Source of the DNA: Cladosporium sp. IMV 00045
Lineage: Eukaryota; Ascomycota; Dothideomycetes; Cladosporiales; Cladosporiaceae
Direction of reading: 5' to 3'
Length of the DNA: 64,000 nt
NCBI GenBank assembly: GCA_001931905.2
Contig: MSJI02000918.1
Location: 1 to 64,000, forward strand
Below the pieces are notes generated by a model, which saw only the letters and a program-made list of their open reading frames with translations, was not told the origin of the DNA and ran no database searches. The translations under genes and the position numbers were made by a program. This document shows positions 22,002 to 32,577 of the stretch, piece after piece (position 1 is the stretch's first letter; each line of letters opens with the position of its first letter).

Positions 22002-23012
22002 TTCCGTCAAGTTTGAATAAAGGCGGCAAACAGAACTGTTAAAGAGCCAATCGAAATTTCTCGTCGATGTGAATAACCATATATATAACGACTGCAAGAG
22101 CCGCTTGCTAGATGCCTCGAGAAGATTAGCCAAGAAATCTTCAAACCCATTGAACTTGAGATGAAGACACGAAGGACGATTAGGCCACAACCCACGCTCA
22201 TCACGGGTAGCAGCCAAGCAGTTGACGGAATCAGTCGAATCCTTCGATGTTGTATCTGGCTGTGCTTCATCGTCCATGGCTGCGACGCTGCGTAAGTCGC
22301 AGGTGCAGAAGAGGAAACTCCTCCGTTCTTCCTCACTTTTCGCTTCGCATGTCTTTCACCAGTTGATAGATCGTAGATGGCATCCTTGCACTGCCAGGAC
22401 GAATGCCTGTATGGCGACATTACCCCCAATCACACGATCTGGACGATTGGTAGATCTAGCAGAACAAAGAAAACCAATGCTGCGAGTACCTGGTCAATAC
22501 CCGGAAGACTCATCTCGGCTGGCCAAAAAGCCTGGCAACATCATGATATTTGTGCTCGCTTCGATCATATCGCAACGTCCGGCACTAATTGGCGAGATGC
22601 GCCCAGAGGGAGCCGTGCTAGGGTGGTTTAGCTTCGGCAGGAATACCGCAAGGATCAAATATGGGGCGGGGGACATCATCCGACACGTCACTCTTCGGGG
22701 CCATCTGCGCAATGGAATCTGCATATCCCAGTCATCGCTCGCGTATGCCGCACAATTCGTTGAAATTGAGCACGTAGAGCTTGTATGATCGATACACCAC
22801 TGCAATCTCGCAGCACGCTGGAAACATTGACTCTCCTTAGCCGAGCTCTTTTGCATCGACTTGCCAAGGTTTGGACAGGTCACAAATTGCTTCTGCAAAA
22901 GCTGCCATGAACTCGTTAAGCTGAAGCTATATTCTCTGTTCGCTTGACTTTTCCTCGCCTTTGATAGTGTTGTTCGTGTCACCGCCTGTATCTATCCTGT
23001 TACATTTGCATC
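22002..23012. promoter_or_regulatory. divergent promoter region, rhodopsin-like 1 / permease
   Basis: About 1 kb between divergent starts. A TATATATA box on the minus strand lies at 22080-22087. Two overlapping frames of 160-190 codons cross the region on opposite strands but have no motifs and are treated as chance. Confidence 0.5.
22080..22087 (-). promoter_or_regulatory. TATA box for rhodopsin-like gene 1
   Basis: A TATATATA run on the minus strand about 80 nt upstream of ATG 22001. It sits inside the longer open frame from 22277 and so argues for the shorter start. Confidence 0.4.
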
Positions 23013-25200
23013 ATGGCTTCAAGGCCTGCCTTCAGACAGGAAAACTCATTTGGCCAGTTCGGAGATGCGTACGAAATGCAAGATTATAGCGGCGATGCTA
23101 TTCTGTCGGCCGGAAATGGAAAGACTGGCGAGACTACCAGCGTGGAAGAAGACCCAAGCTACTTGAAAGGCGCGACTGTCAATGATCAGCATGATATGAG
23201 ACGGCTCGGAAAACAACAAGAGTTGAGGGTGAGATGGATTCTCCGATACATACGGATCAATGCCGCTGACCATGCTCGGTATCAAGAGGAACTTTCGCTT
23301 TCTCTCCATATTTGGCTACTCTCTCCTGCTGGGTAATGGTTGGGTTCTTACAACGATTGGTTTGCTGGTACCACTTTCCAACGGCGGCTCTGCGGGCACG
23401 ATTTGGATGTTCCTCATAGTCATCGTAGGCCAAGTGTTTTCGACACTGTCAATGGCTGAGATGGCAAGTATGGCCCCAACAGCGTAAGTCAGAAATCCAA
23501 TCGTCGAGATTGTATAGGGACTGATATCTCTTGCCGTAGCGGTGGGCAATATCACTGGGTTAGTGAGTTTGCACCAAGGGAGCACCAGAAATTCCTCTCG
23601 TACATAACAGGCTGGCTCAGTGTAAGTTGCGCATAGCATGGATTGGATGCATGTGCTGACGTTTGCATAGGTTCTGGGTTGGCAGACAGCGCTTGTCAGT
23701 ACGGCATACAGTGCTGCTCTCGCTGTGCAAGGCATGATTGCTTTGAATAGCCCTGGATATGCTGTACCAGCATGGCATGGTGTGTTATTGACCATCGGCG
23801 CGGTGTTGTTCACCATCGTTTTCAACACCATTCTTCTTCGTAAGCTACCAACCTTCGAAGGAGGTATGCTTGTTCTGCACGTTTTTGCTTTCTTCGCAAT
23901 TCTCGTTGTCTTATGGGTGATGGGCGACAAAGCTCCAGCACAGCAGGTTTTCACTGAGTTCAGCGACCCTCAGGGATGGGGCAGCGTACGTCAAACCGTG
24001 AATATTATGACAATAGAATCGATACTGACTTGTATATATGCAGAATGGAGTCGCGACGTTGGTCGGATCAGTTGCTGCTGCAGGTTCTCTGCTCGGCAGT
24101 GATAGTGCTGGTGCGTAGGAAAAGCTCTCGCAGTTGAGAGCGTACCTACTAACGAGCTTCTAGTACACCTAGGAGAAGAGTTGCAAGACGCTTCCTCGGT
24201 GCTGCCTCGCAGCACGATTACGTGCGCTGCAACAAATTACTCGCTCACTTTTTTTATGCTCATCAGTAAGTCCCCTATCTACTGCAAGGCGGTGTTTCCT
24301 TTTGCAGATGCTGATATACTTTCTCCTCTAGCACTCCTTGTCGTCAAAGGCGGTGACGTGGAACAATTGATCGACACACCTTATGTTCAGCCATATGTTC
24401 CTGTGAGTCCCTCATGGCCTTAGCCTTTGACATATCTTCGTATACTGACAGAGGCCGACTTAGTTCTATAATGTGACCCAAAGTACATCGGCAAGCACAG
24501 CCTTGACAGCATTGATATTTGTTCTGCTCATGTTCGGGATTATCAACCAAGTCACCACCACCTCGCGGCAGCTATGGTCTTTTGCCCGTGACAGAGGATT
24601 GCCGTGTAGTAGCTTCTTGAGCCGTGTGCGGCCAGGTAAGTGAGCGCTCAATCGAGTTGGGTTATTTGAAAAAGAGTCCTAGATGGCCGGCTAACAGTCT
24701 AGCAGGTTGGGACATTCCTCTGAATGCTGTGGTCGTGACCCTAGCCTTCTCGATCGTTGCCAGTATGATCATCCTTGGGTCACCAGTAGCCTTCTTCACG
24801 CTCGGATCTCTTTGCAATTCTGCTTTGTATGCCAGCTACATGATCTGCATCGGTTGCATGGCACGTCGACGCATCGTTGGCGATCCAATGCTACCAGCGC
24901 GCTTCAGCTTGGGAAGGAAGTTCGGCCTCTTCTGCAACTTAACGTGAGACCATTCCCTTGATATACCGAATTCTGAATAGCAGACGCTGACTCGCTTGTC
25001 GCTTCAGGGCCTTGTCTTTTGAAGCTGTGCTATTCGTCTTCATGTTCTTCCCCGTCGCACCGAATCCCACGGCTCCCGTTTTCAACTGGAGCCTCGTCGT
25101 TTTCGTTGTCGTGGTGCTCTGGGCTATTGTCTACTTCCAATTCCTCGGCAAGAAGAACTATGCTGGCCCGGTGACATATGTGAGAAGGGGTGTTCAATGA
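23013..25200 (+). CDS. amino acid / GABA-choline type permease (APC family)
   Basis: Ten exons: 23013-23228, 23287-23483, 23540-23621, 23671-23985, 24044-24110, 24164-24265, 24332-24402, 24464-24635, 24706-24943, 25008-25200. Nine introns of 49-70 nt, all phase-consistent, give 550 residues. After an acidic N-tail, the first helix region follows LGKQQELRRNFRF. About twelve membrane segments are visible. Family signatures include GGQYHWVSEFAP, the DSAVHLGEEL segment, and TTTSRQLWSFARDRGLP of fungal amino-acid/choline/GABA permeases (AAT family). It should be a plasma-membrane proton symporter; the substrate is not readable but likely an amino acid or related amine. It is convergent with the Zn2Cys6 gene 166 nt away. 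Confidence 0.9.
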
Positions 25201-25366
25201 TCGGTGTATCCGGTGGCGTGGGATACTCTTTGGGGGACTTGGGGGTCATCGGCAAGCAACATTCACGGCAAGGTTGTGGTACTCGCTGCCTGTTAGGACG
25301 GTCCTATGCCAGAGCGGGAGGCCAATCGTGGCATCGAATCGTTGCCATACCCTTGGAATCGATACC

Positions 25367-27679
25367 CTATCCAAAGAGAGTGCGCAAATTCTTTCGCACC
25401 ATCACATCGAACCAATGAACCGGATTCCGTCCATGCCCAGCACGATCATGCTCCCTCCAGATTGCCTCCGCAAGCTTGATAGCGGTGCTACTCGGTCCTG
25501 GCGGCAGACTGTGTTGCAGTGCCCCGAGGCGACTCGCGACCAAGGACTTTGCTTGGCCTCGCTCTATGGTAGATCGTGACAGCGAGGGGTTTGAGCTCTC
25601 AAATAGCGCAGCCGGGCCATTTAATTGATAAGGAGAGGAGGTGGGTTGTGGGATTTCTTGTTCGAGCCCCCATGGTCCATCTTTTGGTGTGTTTCCACAC
25701 GACTCATTGTCCCCGAGCATCGCGCTGACGATGTCACCTATCCGCGAGCTGCATTCGTTCGTCGATCTTTTGGCGAACTCTGGTGCGTGAATCGTCTGCA
25801 AGCCGGTTGCTGCGCAAAGGTACAACACTGGCTGCATACATCTCGACCCTGAATGCGGCGGCAATCGCCTCAATAGCTCGAGAAGTCGTACTGACGCCGT
25901 ACTCAAGTATTCGCGTTGAGATTCTTCATCGGTTCGAAGCTCTAAGGAGGCGATTGCATTCGTGTTTTGACCGATAGATGATAGTGGAGGAATAGGAAGA
26001 CTATCGAAAGTGAGATGCAGCTGCAGAAGACTCGCCTGACGATAAGCTTCTGCAATGTCAAGTAGGTGGCACAACGGCGTGTTGCTGTCTCCCGTGGTGC
26101 AGGCAAGGGCGCGCTCGTCTTGATCATACCGACTGGCTTGAAAATTCATTGCTAGCAGCTCTGATTGGAGGTCACGAGCGAGCATGATGTTGTAATGTGA
26201 GCCTTCGATCAATCCGGCATCAAGTTTCTCCCGGCTGTTTGTGTGGCATATAGCCAAGACTTGACCAAACTTTTCCAAGATATCACTTGACACCCCACAC
26301 CACGGATGAAGCTCTGTATTCCCTGCATTGGAGATCTGCGGTCCCAGTTGCGGTTGCAGTAGTGGATGTGTGTTGACCCGGTCTCTCGACACCCAATCCA
26401 AGCCGGCCGAAGTTTCGCTCATCTGTAAGGCTTGCAATCTAGACATCAAAGCGGTAGGTATGAAGGCTTGATCAACGGCACTGACTAGACTCTCCCAGCA
26501 GATCAAAGCTTGCTGGAAGAATTTCAGGTGTATGCGGTCACTTGCATCCAGGTTTGGCAGTCTCATCTTGTAATACTGCAACAACCGCTGGGCGTCGTAA
26601 ATGAGGGATCGACCAAGGCGGAAATCGAAAGACCAGTGTAATGATGTACCCATGGCAAAAATCGCGAAGAGCAGTTCGGTCGGGAATGGGATCATGCCTG
26701 TTGGCTTCTCATGATCGAAACTTCGGATAGACTTTTGTATCAAGGCTAAAGTCTGTTTTGTCGCTGAAATAAGCACCTTCCTCATCTCAGGTGTGTACTT
26801 GACCATGCAGGCAGCCGACATGCTTTGCATGGCATAGAAGACCAGCTTCGATGATCCCCATAGGTTTCGTGCGATATTTCGGTTGAGATTTGCATCAGAA
26901 TCGAACATGGACCACATCTGGCAGACTTCGGTGAACCAGTATTCGATCAAGCTTGTGTGAACCTCGAGCGGATACTCGATGGTTTGGGAGTCAGACAGAA
27001 ATTGCAGACCTTCCGCGGGCCTTCGAGAGCTAAGATCCATCGAGAGCGATGTGGTTGTGTCAACAACAGAGGTTGAGGGACCCTTGCTTGTCATATTCTC
27101 GGCATCCTGGGTGTCGCGACTGCATGGTTTGATGCTAGGCGGTGAAATATGAGAATTAGAAAACTCATTCAATTGCCAGCAATTGGGCTGAGGCTTGGCT
27201 GCAATGCTGCAGGCTGTCGGTGCCGGATTCTGGTGGTAGGTGTATTCTGGCAATGGAAACGTCTCATGAGTCAAATGGTTGGCCGTTGTGGTGATGCCGT
27301 AATCAACAAAGAAAGGCTGCAGCTGATACTGATGAGATGGATATGCGACTGAAGCCGTCGTGGTGTTGGTAGGAGGCAATTGCGGGTATTGCATCAAGGG
27401 ACCCTCGTCCTGTGTTGGCCTCGAGCTCTGCTGCTGCTGCTGCTGCGTCCTGAATCGTTCGTGCTTTTGAGACCATCTCAGATGCTTCCCGTATCCTGGA
27501 CACAGCAAATTTCGCCGAATACAGTTCTGGCATGCCGGCTTGCTTTCGTCACACTTGAGCTGAGAAAAGGTGAGCAGTAGGTCAAAATACAGTGAGGAAG
27601 TGTTGATACTGACTCTTTTTACTTTGCACTGACGACACCCACTCCGGCTTTTGGCCTTCGGAGAATCGGCAGAACTCAT
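25367..27679 (-). CDS. Zn2Cys6 transcription factor
   Basis: Two exons, 27679-27614 and 27559-25367, encode 752 residues. The zinc binuclear cluster is CRQCKVKR then LKCDESKPACQNC and LLCPGYGKHL near residues 15-45, at the N-terminus, followed by a Gln-rich linker. The rest has the helical outline of the fungal-specific regulatory domain (PF11951-like), e.g. RSLIYDAQRLLQYY. The 54-nt intron lies between the second and third cysteines; it is a multiple of three and free of stops, so a read-through product would carry 18 extra residues inside the zinc cluster. Position inside the accessory block, diverging from the MFS gene and converging on the permease, suggests it is the pathway-specific regulator. 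Confidence 0.9.
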   Translation of the reverse strand: MSSADSPKAKSRSGCRQCKVKRVSINTSSLYFDLLLTFSQLKCDESKPACQNCIRRNLLCPGYGKHLRWSQKHERFRTQQQQQQSSRPTQDEGPLMQYPQLPPTNTTTASVAYPSHQYQLQPFFVDYGITTTANHLTHETFPLPEYTYHQNPAPTACSIAAKPQPNCWQLNEFSNSHISPPSIKPCSRDTQDAENMTSKGPSTSVVDTTTSLSMDLSSRRPAEGLQFLSDSQTIEYPLEVHTSLIEYWFTEVCQMWSMFDSDANLNRNIARNLWGSSKLVFYAMQSMSAACMVKYTPEMRKVLISATKQTLALIQKSIRSFDHEKPTGMIPFPTELLFAIFAMGTSLHWSFDFRLGRSLIYDAQRLLQYYKMRLPNLDASDRIHLKFFQQALICWESLVSAVDQAFIPTALMSRLQALQMSETSAGLDWVSRDRVNTHPLLQPQLGPQISNAGNTELHPWCGVSSDILEKFGQVLAICHTNSREKLDAGLIEGSHYNIMLARDLQSELLAMNFQASRYDQDERALACTTGDSNTPLCHLLDIAEAYRQASLLQLHLTFDSLPIPPLSSIGQNTNAIASLELRTDEESQREYLSTASVRLLELLRRLPPHSGSRCMQPVLYLCAATGLQTIHAPEFAKRSTNECSSRIGDIVSAMLGDNESCGNTPKDGPWGLEQEIPQPTSSPYQLNGPAALFESSNPSLSRSTIERGQAKSLVASRLGALQHSLPPGPSSTAIKLAEAIWREHDRAGHGRNPVHWFDVMVRKNLRTLFG

Positions 27680-28285
27680 CTGAAGTCACTCGTGGCGACA
27701 GCCAGAGGATAGCAAAAGGTTGAACCACTCTCACTCTCGATATTCGACGCTAACCTGGCGCAACGCAGATGGAGATCTCAGCATCATTGTTCACGGAACG
27801 AGAGTCCGGTGCCTCAGCGGTGCCGTGGATGATTTCGGATGACAAAGGGTAGTTGTGCTCGGGATATGGAATCACGTGTCTCAAGCTGATATCCGGGCTG
27901 ACTAGATTGAGTTGACAGGCGTCTCCGTTCCTGAGCCAGTCCCATGTGGCAACTGTGATGCACAACGTTCGTGGAGTTCAGATATCTTACGCCAAGCATG
28001 AAGACTGACGAAAGGTAGGGTTTTCTTCCCGTTCACTTACCGCTTTAGGCAGGTTTGTACCGCGCTAGTGCTCGAAAAGTGGGTTCTGCATGTGTCTGGT
28101 CGCTGCGATGATGAGCGAATGTTGAATATGTAACTCGACATAGTGCATGTATGAAATAATGTTTCAACGTAGGAACTCGTTTTCTTGTGCCCTTCTTCAT
28201 CATCAATACCCTTGCCATCATTGACCCGAAACCCATCGATCGTTCGGCTGAACGAGCTCCGATCGCTTGATCGATCCTGGAAACT
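27680..28285. promoter_or_regulatory. divergent promoter, Zn2Cys6 factor / MFS transporter
   Basis: 606 bases between divergent starts. I could not pick out a clear CGG-N-CCG palindrome for the zinc cluster factor. No gene is seen. Confidence 0.5.
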
Positions 28286-29913
28286 ATGTCTTGCACAAAG
28301 CTGGACCACGAAGTAACCAAAGATGGACAGGAAGACAACGATACCGGAAACTTAGATGATCCAGAAGAGTCGGAACAAGAACGGTTGGATCGACTTGGAC
28401 GCGAACGCCCGGAGAGACTTGGTTCGGTCTGGCGGGAAACGGGCTTCGTCTTTTCAATTGCGATGTCGCAGTTGTTGACCGAATACTTCATCTCGGGCTT
28501 CAGCGTGATCATACCTACCTTGACGCGAGAGTTGAATATACCTCCAGCGGCAACGACATGGCCCACGAGCGTTTTCTCTCTCGTCCTCTCCTCCTTCCTA
28601 ATGCCATTTGGGCGCTTGGCGGATATTTATGGCGGATATCCGGTATACTTAGCTGGCTGCAGCTGGACGTGCTTATGGTCTCTGATTGCTGGATTCTCGA
28701 AATCAGAGATCATGTTGAACGTTTGCCGCGCGCTTCAAGGACTTGGACCGGCTGCCTACCTTCCTGCTGGACTCACGCTTCTTGGATCGATGTATCGCCC
28801 TGGTCCTCGGAAGAATCTGGTGTTTTCCATATACGGATCGATGTCGCCCATTGGATTCTTTAGCGGGATCTTCTTTGCTGGAATCTCAGGCGAATACTCA
28901 AGCTGGCCGACCTACTTCTTCATCGGAGCTGCGCTCAATTTCATCGTGGCTCTTGTCACATTCTTTGCCGTTCCTTCTGACCAAGCTGAGCGGAAGGGCA
29001 ATGGCGTGAAGATGGATTGGTATGGCAGTGTGACCATTGTCATTGGCCTTATCCTGGTCGTTTTTGCCATAACCCAGGCAAGCCACGCAGAAGACGGCTG
29101 GGCTACGCATTATATCTTGGTCACTTTGATCGTAGGGATCATCTCGTTAGCGATTGCATTCTATTTGGAGGGCTGGGTGGTCGGTCAGCCTCTGCTACCC
29201 TTTGATGTATTTCTCATTCCTTCCATGCGACCTTTCATCCTCGGTCTTCTTTTTGCTTATGGGACGTTTGGAATTTACCTCCTTTACGCAACTCTCTAGT
29301 AAGTGTCTCGACCATGATGATTGGAAGTCTCGGCTGACAATATTAATCCAGTATTACAAATATCATGGGAGTCGGTTCCATGCTCATTGTCGCTTGGTAC
29401 GTCCCAATGGTTGTTGGTGGATGCATGCTCGCCATACTTGGAGCAATGGTCCTGCATCGTCTGCCAGGCACAGTGATGATGGTCGTCACCGGATTGGCAA
29501 TCATAGTCGACAGCCTGTTGTTTGCACTATCGCCCCCAGGTGCAGGGTACTGGGCCTGGGTCTTCCCGGCTATGATCTGTGCCACACTAGCCTGCGATTT
29601 AATTTTCAGCGTGGCTAACATCTTCTTGAGTACTGTCTTGCCCACCCGGAGACAAGGTCTTGCTGGCGCACTTGCAAACGTTATACCAAACCTCGGCATT
29701 GCTATATTGCTTGGGTTTGCAGACGTAGTCGCTATCGAGACGAGGTGGCAGGGCGAAAAACAAAGCTACAAAAACGTCTTCTGGTTCGAATTGGCCTGCG
29801 GCGCAGCTGCTTTGATACTCTTTGTTGGGTTTGTCAGGATTGATCGTGCAAAAAGCGATCTGACTGCCGATGAGAAAGAAGCCAACCGAAGATGCGGTGA
29901 GGGAATGGTGTAA
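28286..29913 (+). CDS. MFS transporter (14-TM DHA2-like)
   Basis: Two exons, 28286-29298 and 29352-29913, with a 53-nt intron, give 524 residues. A 50-residue acidic cytoplasmic N-tail precedes about 13-14 membrane segments. The MFS motif A is seen as GRLADIYGG after helix 2, and the helix-4 arginine region as NVCRALQGLGPAAYLPAG. The overall pattern resembles fungal drug/proton antiporters of the DHA2 type or related organic-anion carriers. The substrate is unknown; as neighbour of two flavin oxidases and a permease it could export a product or import the substrate. Its 3' end lies only 68 nt from that of the converging FAD oxidoreductase. Confidence 0.88.
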
Positions 29914-29981
29914 GACATAGCTATTTCTGAATTGTTCGACAGCTGTATCGTCGTCACTCCTAGATCTGCTACTTTAGCAAG

Positions 29982-31460
29982 CTATTGGCTGGTTTCCCAC
30001 GCTCGCTCAGCTCTGAACGGTTGCGGAAACCATTCAGGCGCTTTGCCTTCAGTCATCATTTGCACAAGTGCCTCTGCACTGCGGAATGCCCAGGCCATGC
30101 CATGTCCGTTCATGCACACTGAAGCCCACAATCCGTTCTCTCCCGGAACAGCGCCTACAAGCGGAAAATCATCAGGCGTGTAGCACGTGATGCCGACCCA
30201 GTCAGCGACAACTTCAGTGGTTTCGCCCCAATTTTCATAGCCGTAAGTAACACGCCCAACACCATGGAGGTACTCCGCAATATCCTCGTTGATGACTGAA
30301 TCATCGGTGATGTTTCTCTCACGCGTTGGGGAGAACCTGGTGCCACCGCCATAAATAACATCGCCTGCTCCAATATCATCGGGAGCACGAACGATAATGT
30401 AATCTCCACCAGCAGGGAAATCGGGATACGATGAGCTGCGTCGGTTGAAAACTGGATTTTCAGAAGTGTCAGCCCCAGGATGCACGGCAGAGACTTGGCT
30501 TCTGCCGGGTTCAAGAAAGTTGGTTTTGGCGAACCCAGGGTGAAGCGCGGGGGTGAAGCCATTCGTAGCGAGCACCACCTTGTTGCCTTTAACGGTACCG
30601 CGCTCTGTCTCAACTTTCCATTGCGTAGAGTCTTTGGAAGAGCCGGATACCTGTGAGAGACTCAGAGCCATGGTATTCGTCTGCAAATTGAGTCCTTTCT
30701 CAAGACTGATCTCGAGCATGGCGCACACTGTGAGGTACGGGTTCTGTGTGTGTGCAGAGTACGTCACAGCTCCGAGGATCTGAGGCCACTTCCAGTGATC
30801 CCTCGCAGCTTGTCCTTCCCAGATGGTTCTTGGGTTGTTCTGAGGGACGTCGTTGGGTCGGCGCTCTTCCAACTCGCGTTGGTACTCCAGAACTTCGATT
30901 GCCTTGTCGAACTCCTCTTTGGTCCAGTAGAGATCCGCGGTCTCGACATCCTGCCAGCCGCTAGAGACATTGTGCGTGCGCACAAAATTGGCCATGTCAT
31001 CCGTGCAGTCCTGCTCCATCTTGCCCACCTTAAGCGCTTCGTCTTCGCCATAGGCTTCGACCCAAGTCTTGACCTTCTTCCAGTCGCCAGTCTTGCAATG
31101 CCCACCGTTGCGTCCTGAGGCCCCAGAAGCCGCAGTGCGGGCCTCAAGCATAAGAATTGAAAGCTCTGGTTCTCGCTCTAGTAGCTTGAGGGCAGTTGCA
31201 GCTCCGGTCACACCAGAACCAATGATGACATAATCGAAGGTCGAGTTGACTGGAAGGTCCTCCGTGGTACGAAGATTGGCAATGCGGTGAGGCGGGTCCT
31301 GCCAGTAGGATTTAACAGGATTGGGATGAGGAAATCCTGGGAGCTGAGCCTCCTCATCTTGGGCGAGAAACTGAGAGCCTCGAGATATTGCTGCAGACCA
31401 AGAAGTCGGTATAAGAGACGAGCCAACTGCGAGAACCTTAATGGCAGATGAAGGCCACAT
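29982..31460 (-). CDS. FAD-dependent oxidoreductase (DAO family)
   Basis: Single exon, 492 residues from ATG 31460. The N-terminal 25 residues are hydrophobic with a possible signal peptide or anchor (SAIKVLAVGSSLIPTSWSAA). The dinucleotide fold begins YVIIGSGVTGAATALKLLE with the ribose-binding acid in LEAR, then SGRNGGHCKTGDWK. The C-terminal FAD contact is GLWASVCMNGHGMAWAFRSA. This is the DAO (PF01266) superfamily, which oxidises the C-N bond of amino acids or secondary amines. A substrate cannot be assigned. It is tandem with the berberine-bridge-type oxidase and convergent with the MFS gene, and is a good candidate for the oxidation step of this block. Confidence 0.87.
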   Translation of the reverse strand: MWPSSAIKVLAVGSSLIPTSWSAAISRGSQFLAQDEEAQLPGFPHPNPVKSYWQDPPHRIANLRTTEDLPVNSTFDYVIIGSGVTGAATALKLLEREPELSILMLEARTAASGASGRNGGHCKTGDWKKVKTWVEAYGEDEALKVGKMEQDCTDDMANFVRTHNVSSGWQDVETADLYWTKEEFDKAIEVLEYQRELEERRPNDVPQNNPRTIWEGQAARDHWKWPQILGAVTYSAHTQNPYLTVCAMLEISLEKGLNLQTNTMALSLSQVSGSSKDSTQWKVETERGTVKGNKVVLATNGFTPALHPGFAKTNFLEPGRSQVSAVHPGADTSENPVFNRRSSSYPDFPAGGDYIIVRAPDDIGAGDVIYGGGTRFSPTRERNITDDSVINEDIAEYLHGVGRVTYGYENWGETTEVVADWVGITCYTPDDFPLVGAVPGENGLWASVCMNGHGMAWAFRSAEALVQMMTEGKAPEWFPQPFRAERAWETSQ

Positions 31461-32577
31461 AGTGATGACGAAGCCAGGTACAATGCACAGTCGAGATCAG
31501 TTGGAGTTCTGCTAGACGTACTTATACATGTACATATACCCATGCTCATGTCAAGCGTACGCCGTTCTCCGCCGAAGTAGGCGCTTTTATCAAGGCAAAT
31601 GCAGTCGTACCATGCTTGCCCACGAATCAACCACGATATCTCTTCGTGAGCGGGTCTTGGTTACATTGCGGAGCAGATCTTCGAGATAAGACCGCTTGGC
31701 GAGGATCCGCATGCGGTTGTCCTTTGATATACATTCTCATATACCGGAGGTACCTTCTCTTGCTTGTAGGTCCTGGTCTCTTGGCCTTGGTCGGGCAACT
31801 GTTTACCCCGCTGAGGAGTGACTTCGGTCTTTGAATGACAAGGTTTGAGTAGCATCGAAAGTGGAGTTCGTCGACAGACGACACTTCGCCGTGGAACGAC
31901 TCATATCAAGAGCTGCGATGGAGCGACGGTGGACGTTTGCGGTATCCCTGAAGGACGTGTCATATTGGCACAAGACGTCGCGCAATCATCTCAACGTTGT
32001 TGAAGACCCGAGATGCTTCAGAGGGCAACTTTCTTGGCATCCCGTGTCTCGGCACCAAACATACTGATTCGTCGTCTGCCCTGAGCTGACAACAATTAGA
32101 CAACTGTAATCTATGATACAAAATACCCTTGAATAACGTTAAAGCACAGCGTAAACAAGAGAGACAGCCAAATTTCCGTTAGCAAGCACTGAAAAGCTCC
32201 TCAGCCTGGCGCCAGATCATGGTCGCGGACTACACAATGGCAATAGTGCCAAACTCTCGAATCCAGCTTCGAAAGAAAGAAAGAGGGGAAAAAGTACGAT
32301 AATCAGAATTTCGGCACGGATGACTTTAAGAATCAAAGCCTTAGATTTGCAAGGACCTCATCAGAATGGAAGGTAAGAGGAAAGTCGCTTGAGAAGATTC
32401 ATTGGGCTAGATTCTCCATCTAATAAAGACTCACAACGGAGCGACCTAATCTACCCGCCTAGGAACTGCTCTGCTTTTGAGGTGATCTCACTGCCGCGAA
32501 GGATCCGTGTAAGAAAGTCCGCTATGATGAGTGGTATTTCGGCAGCTCGCCGATATCACAGTATCAAGCGAAGGCCT
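31461..32577. other. intergenic between two tandem flavin-oxidase genes, no gene seen
   Basis: About 1.1 kb containing the promoter of the FAD oxidoreductase (its start is at 31460 on the minus strand) and the 3' end of the berberine-bridge-type gene. No open frame with motifs is seen. Confidence 0.55.

Noticed and set aside
21999..22277. In-frame extension of rhodopsin-like protein 1 by 92 residues
   Set aside because: It contains a TATA element and no family features; the first helix normally lies near the N-terminus, so ATG 22001 is preferred.
22222..22982. Two overlapping 160-190 codon frames upstream of the permease
   Set aside because: They overlap on opposite strands, have no motif, and lie in a divergent promoter region.
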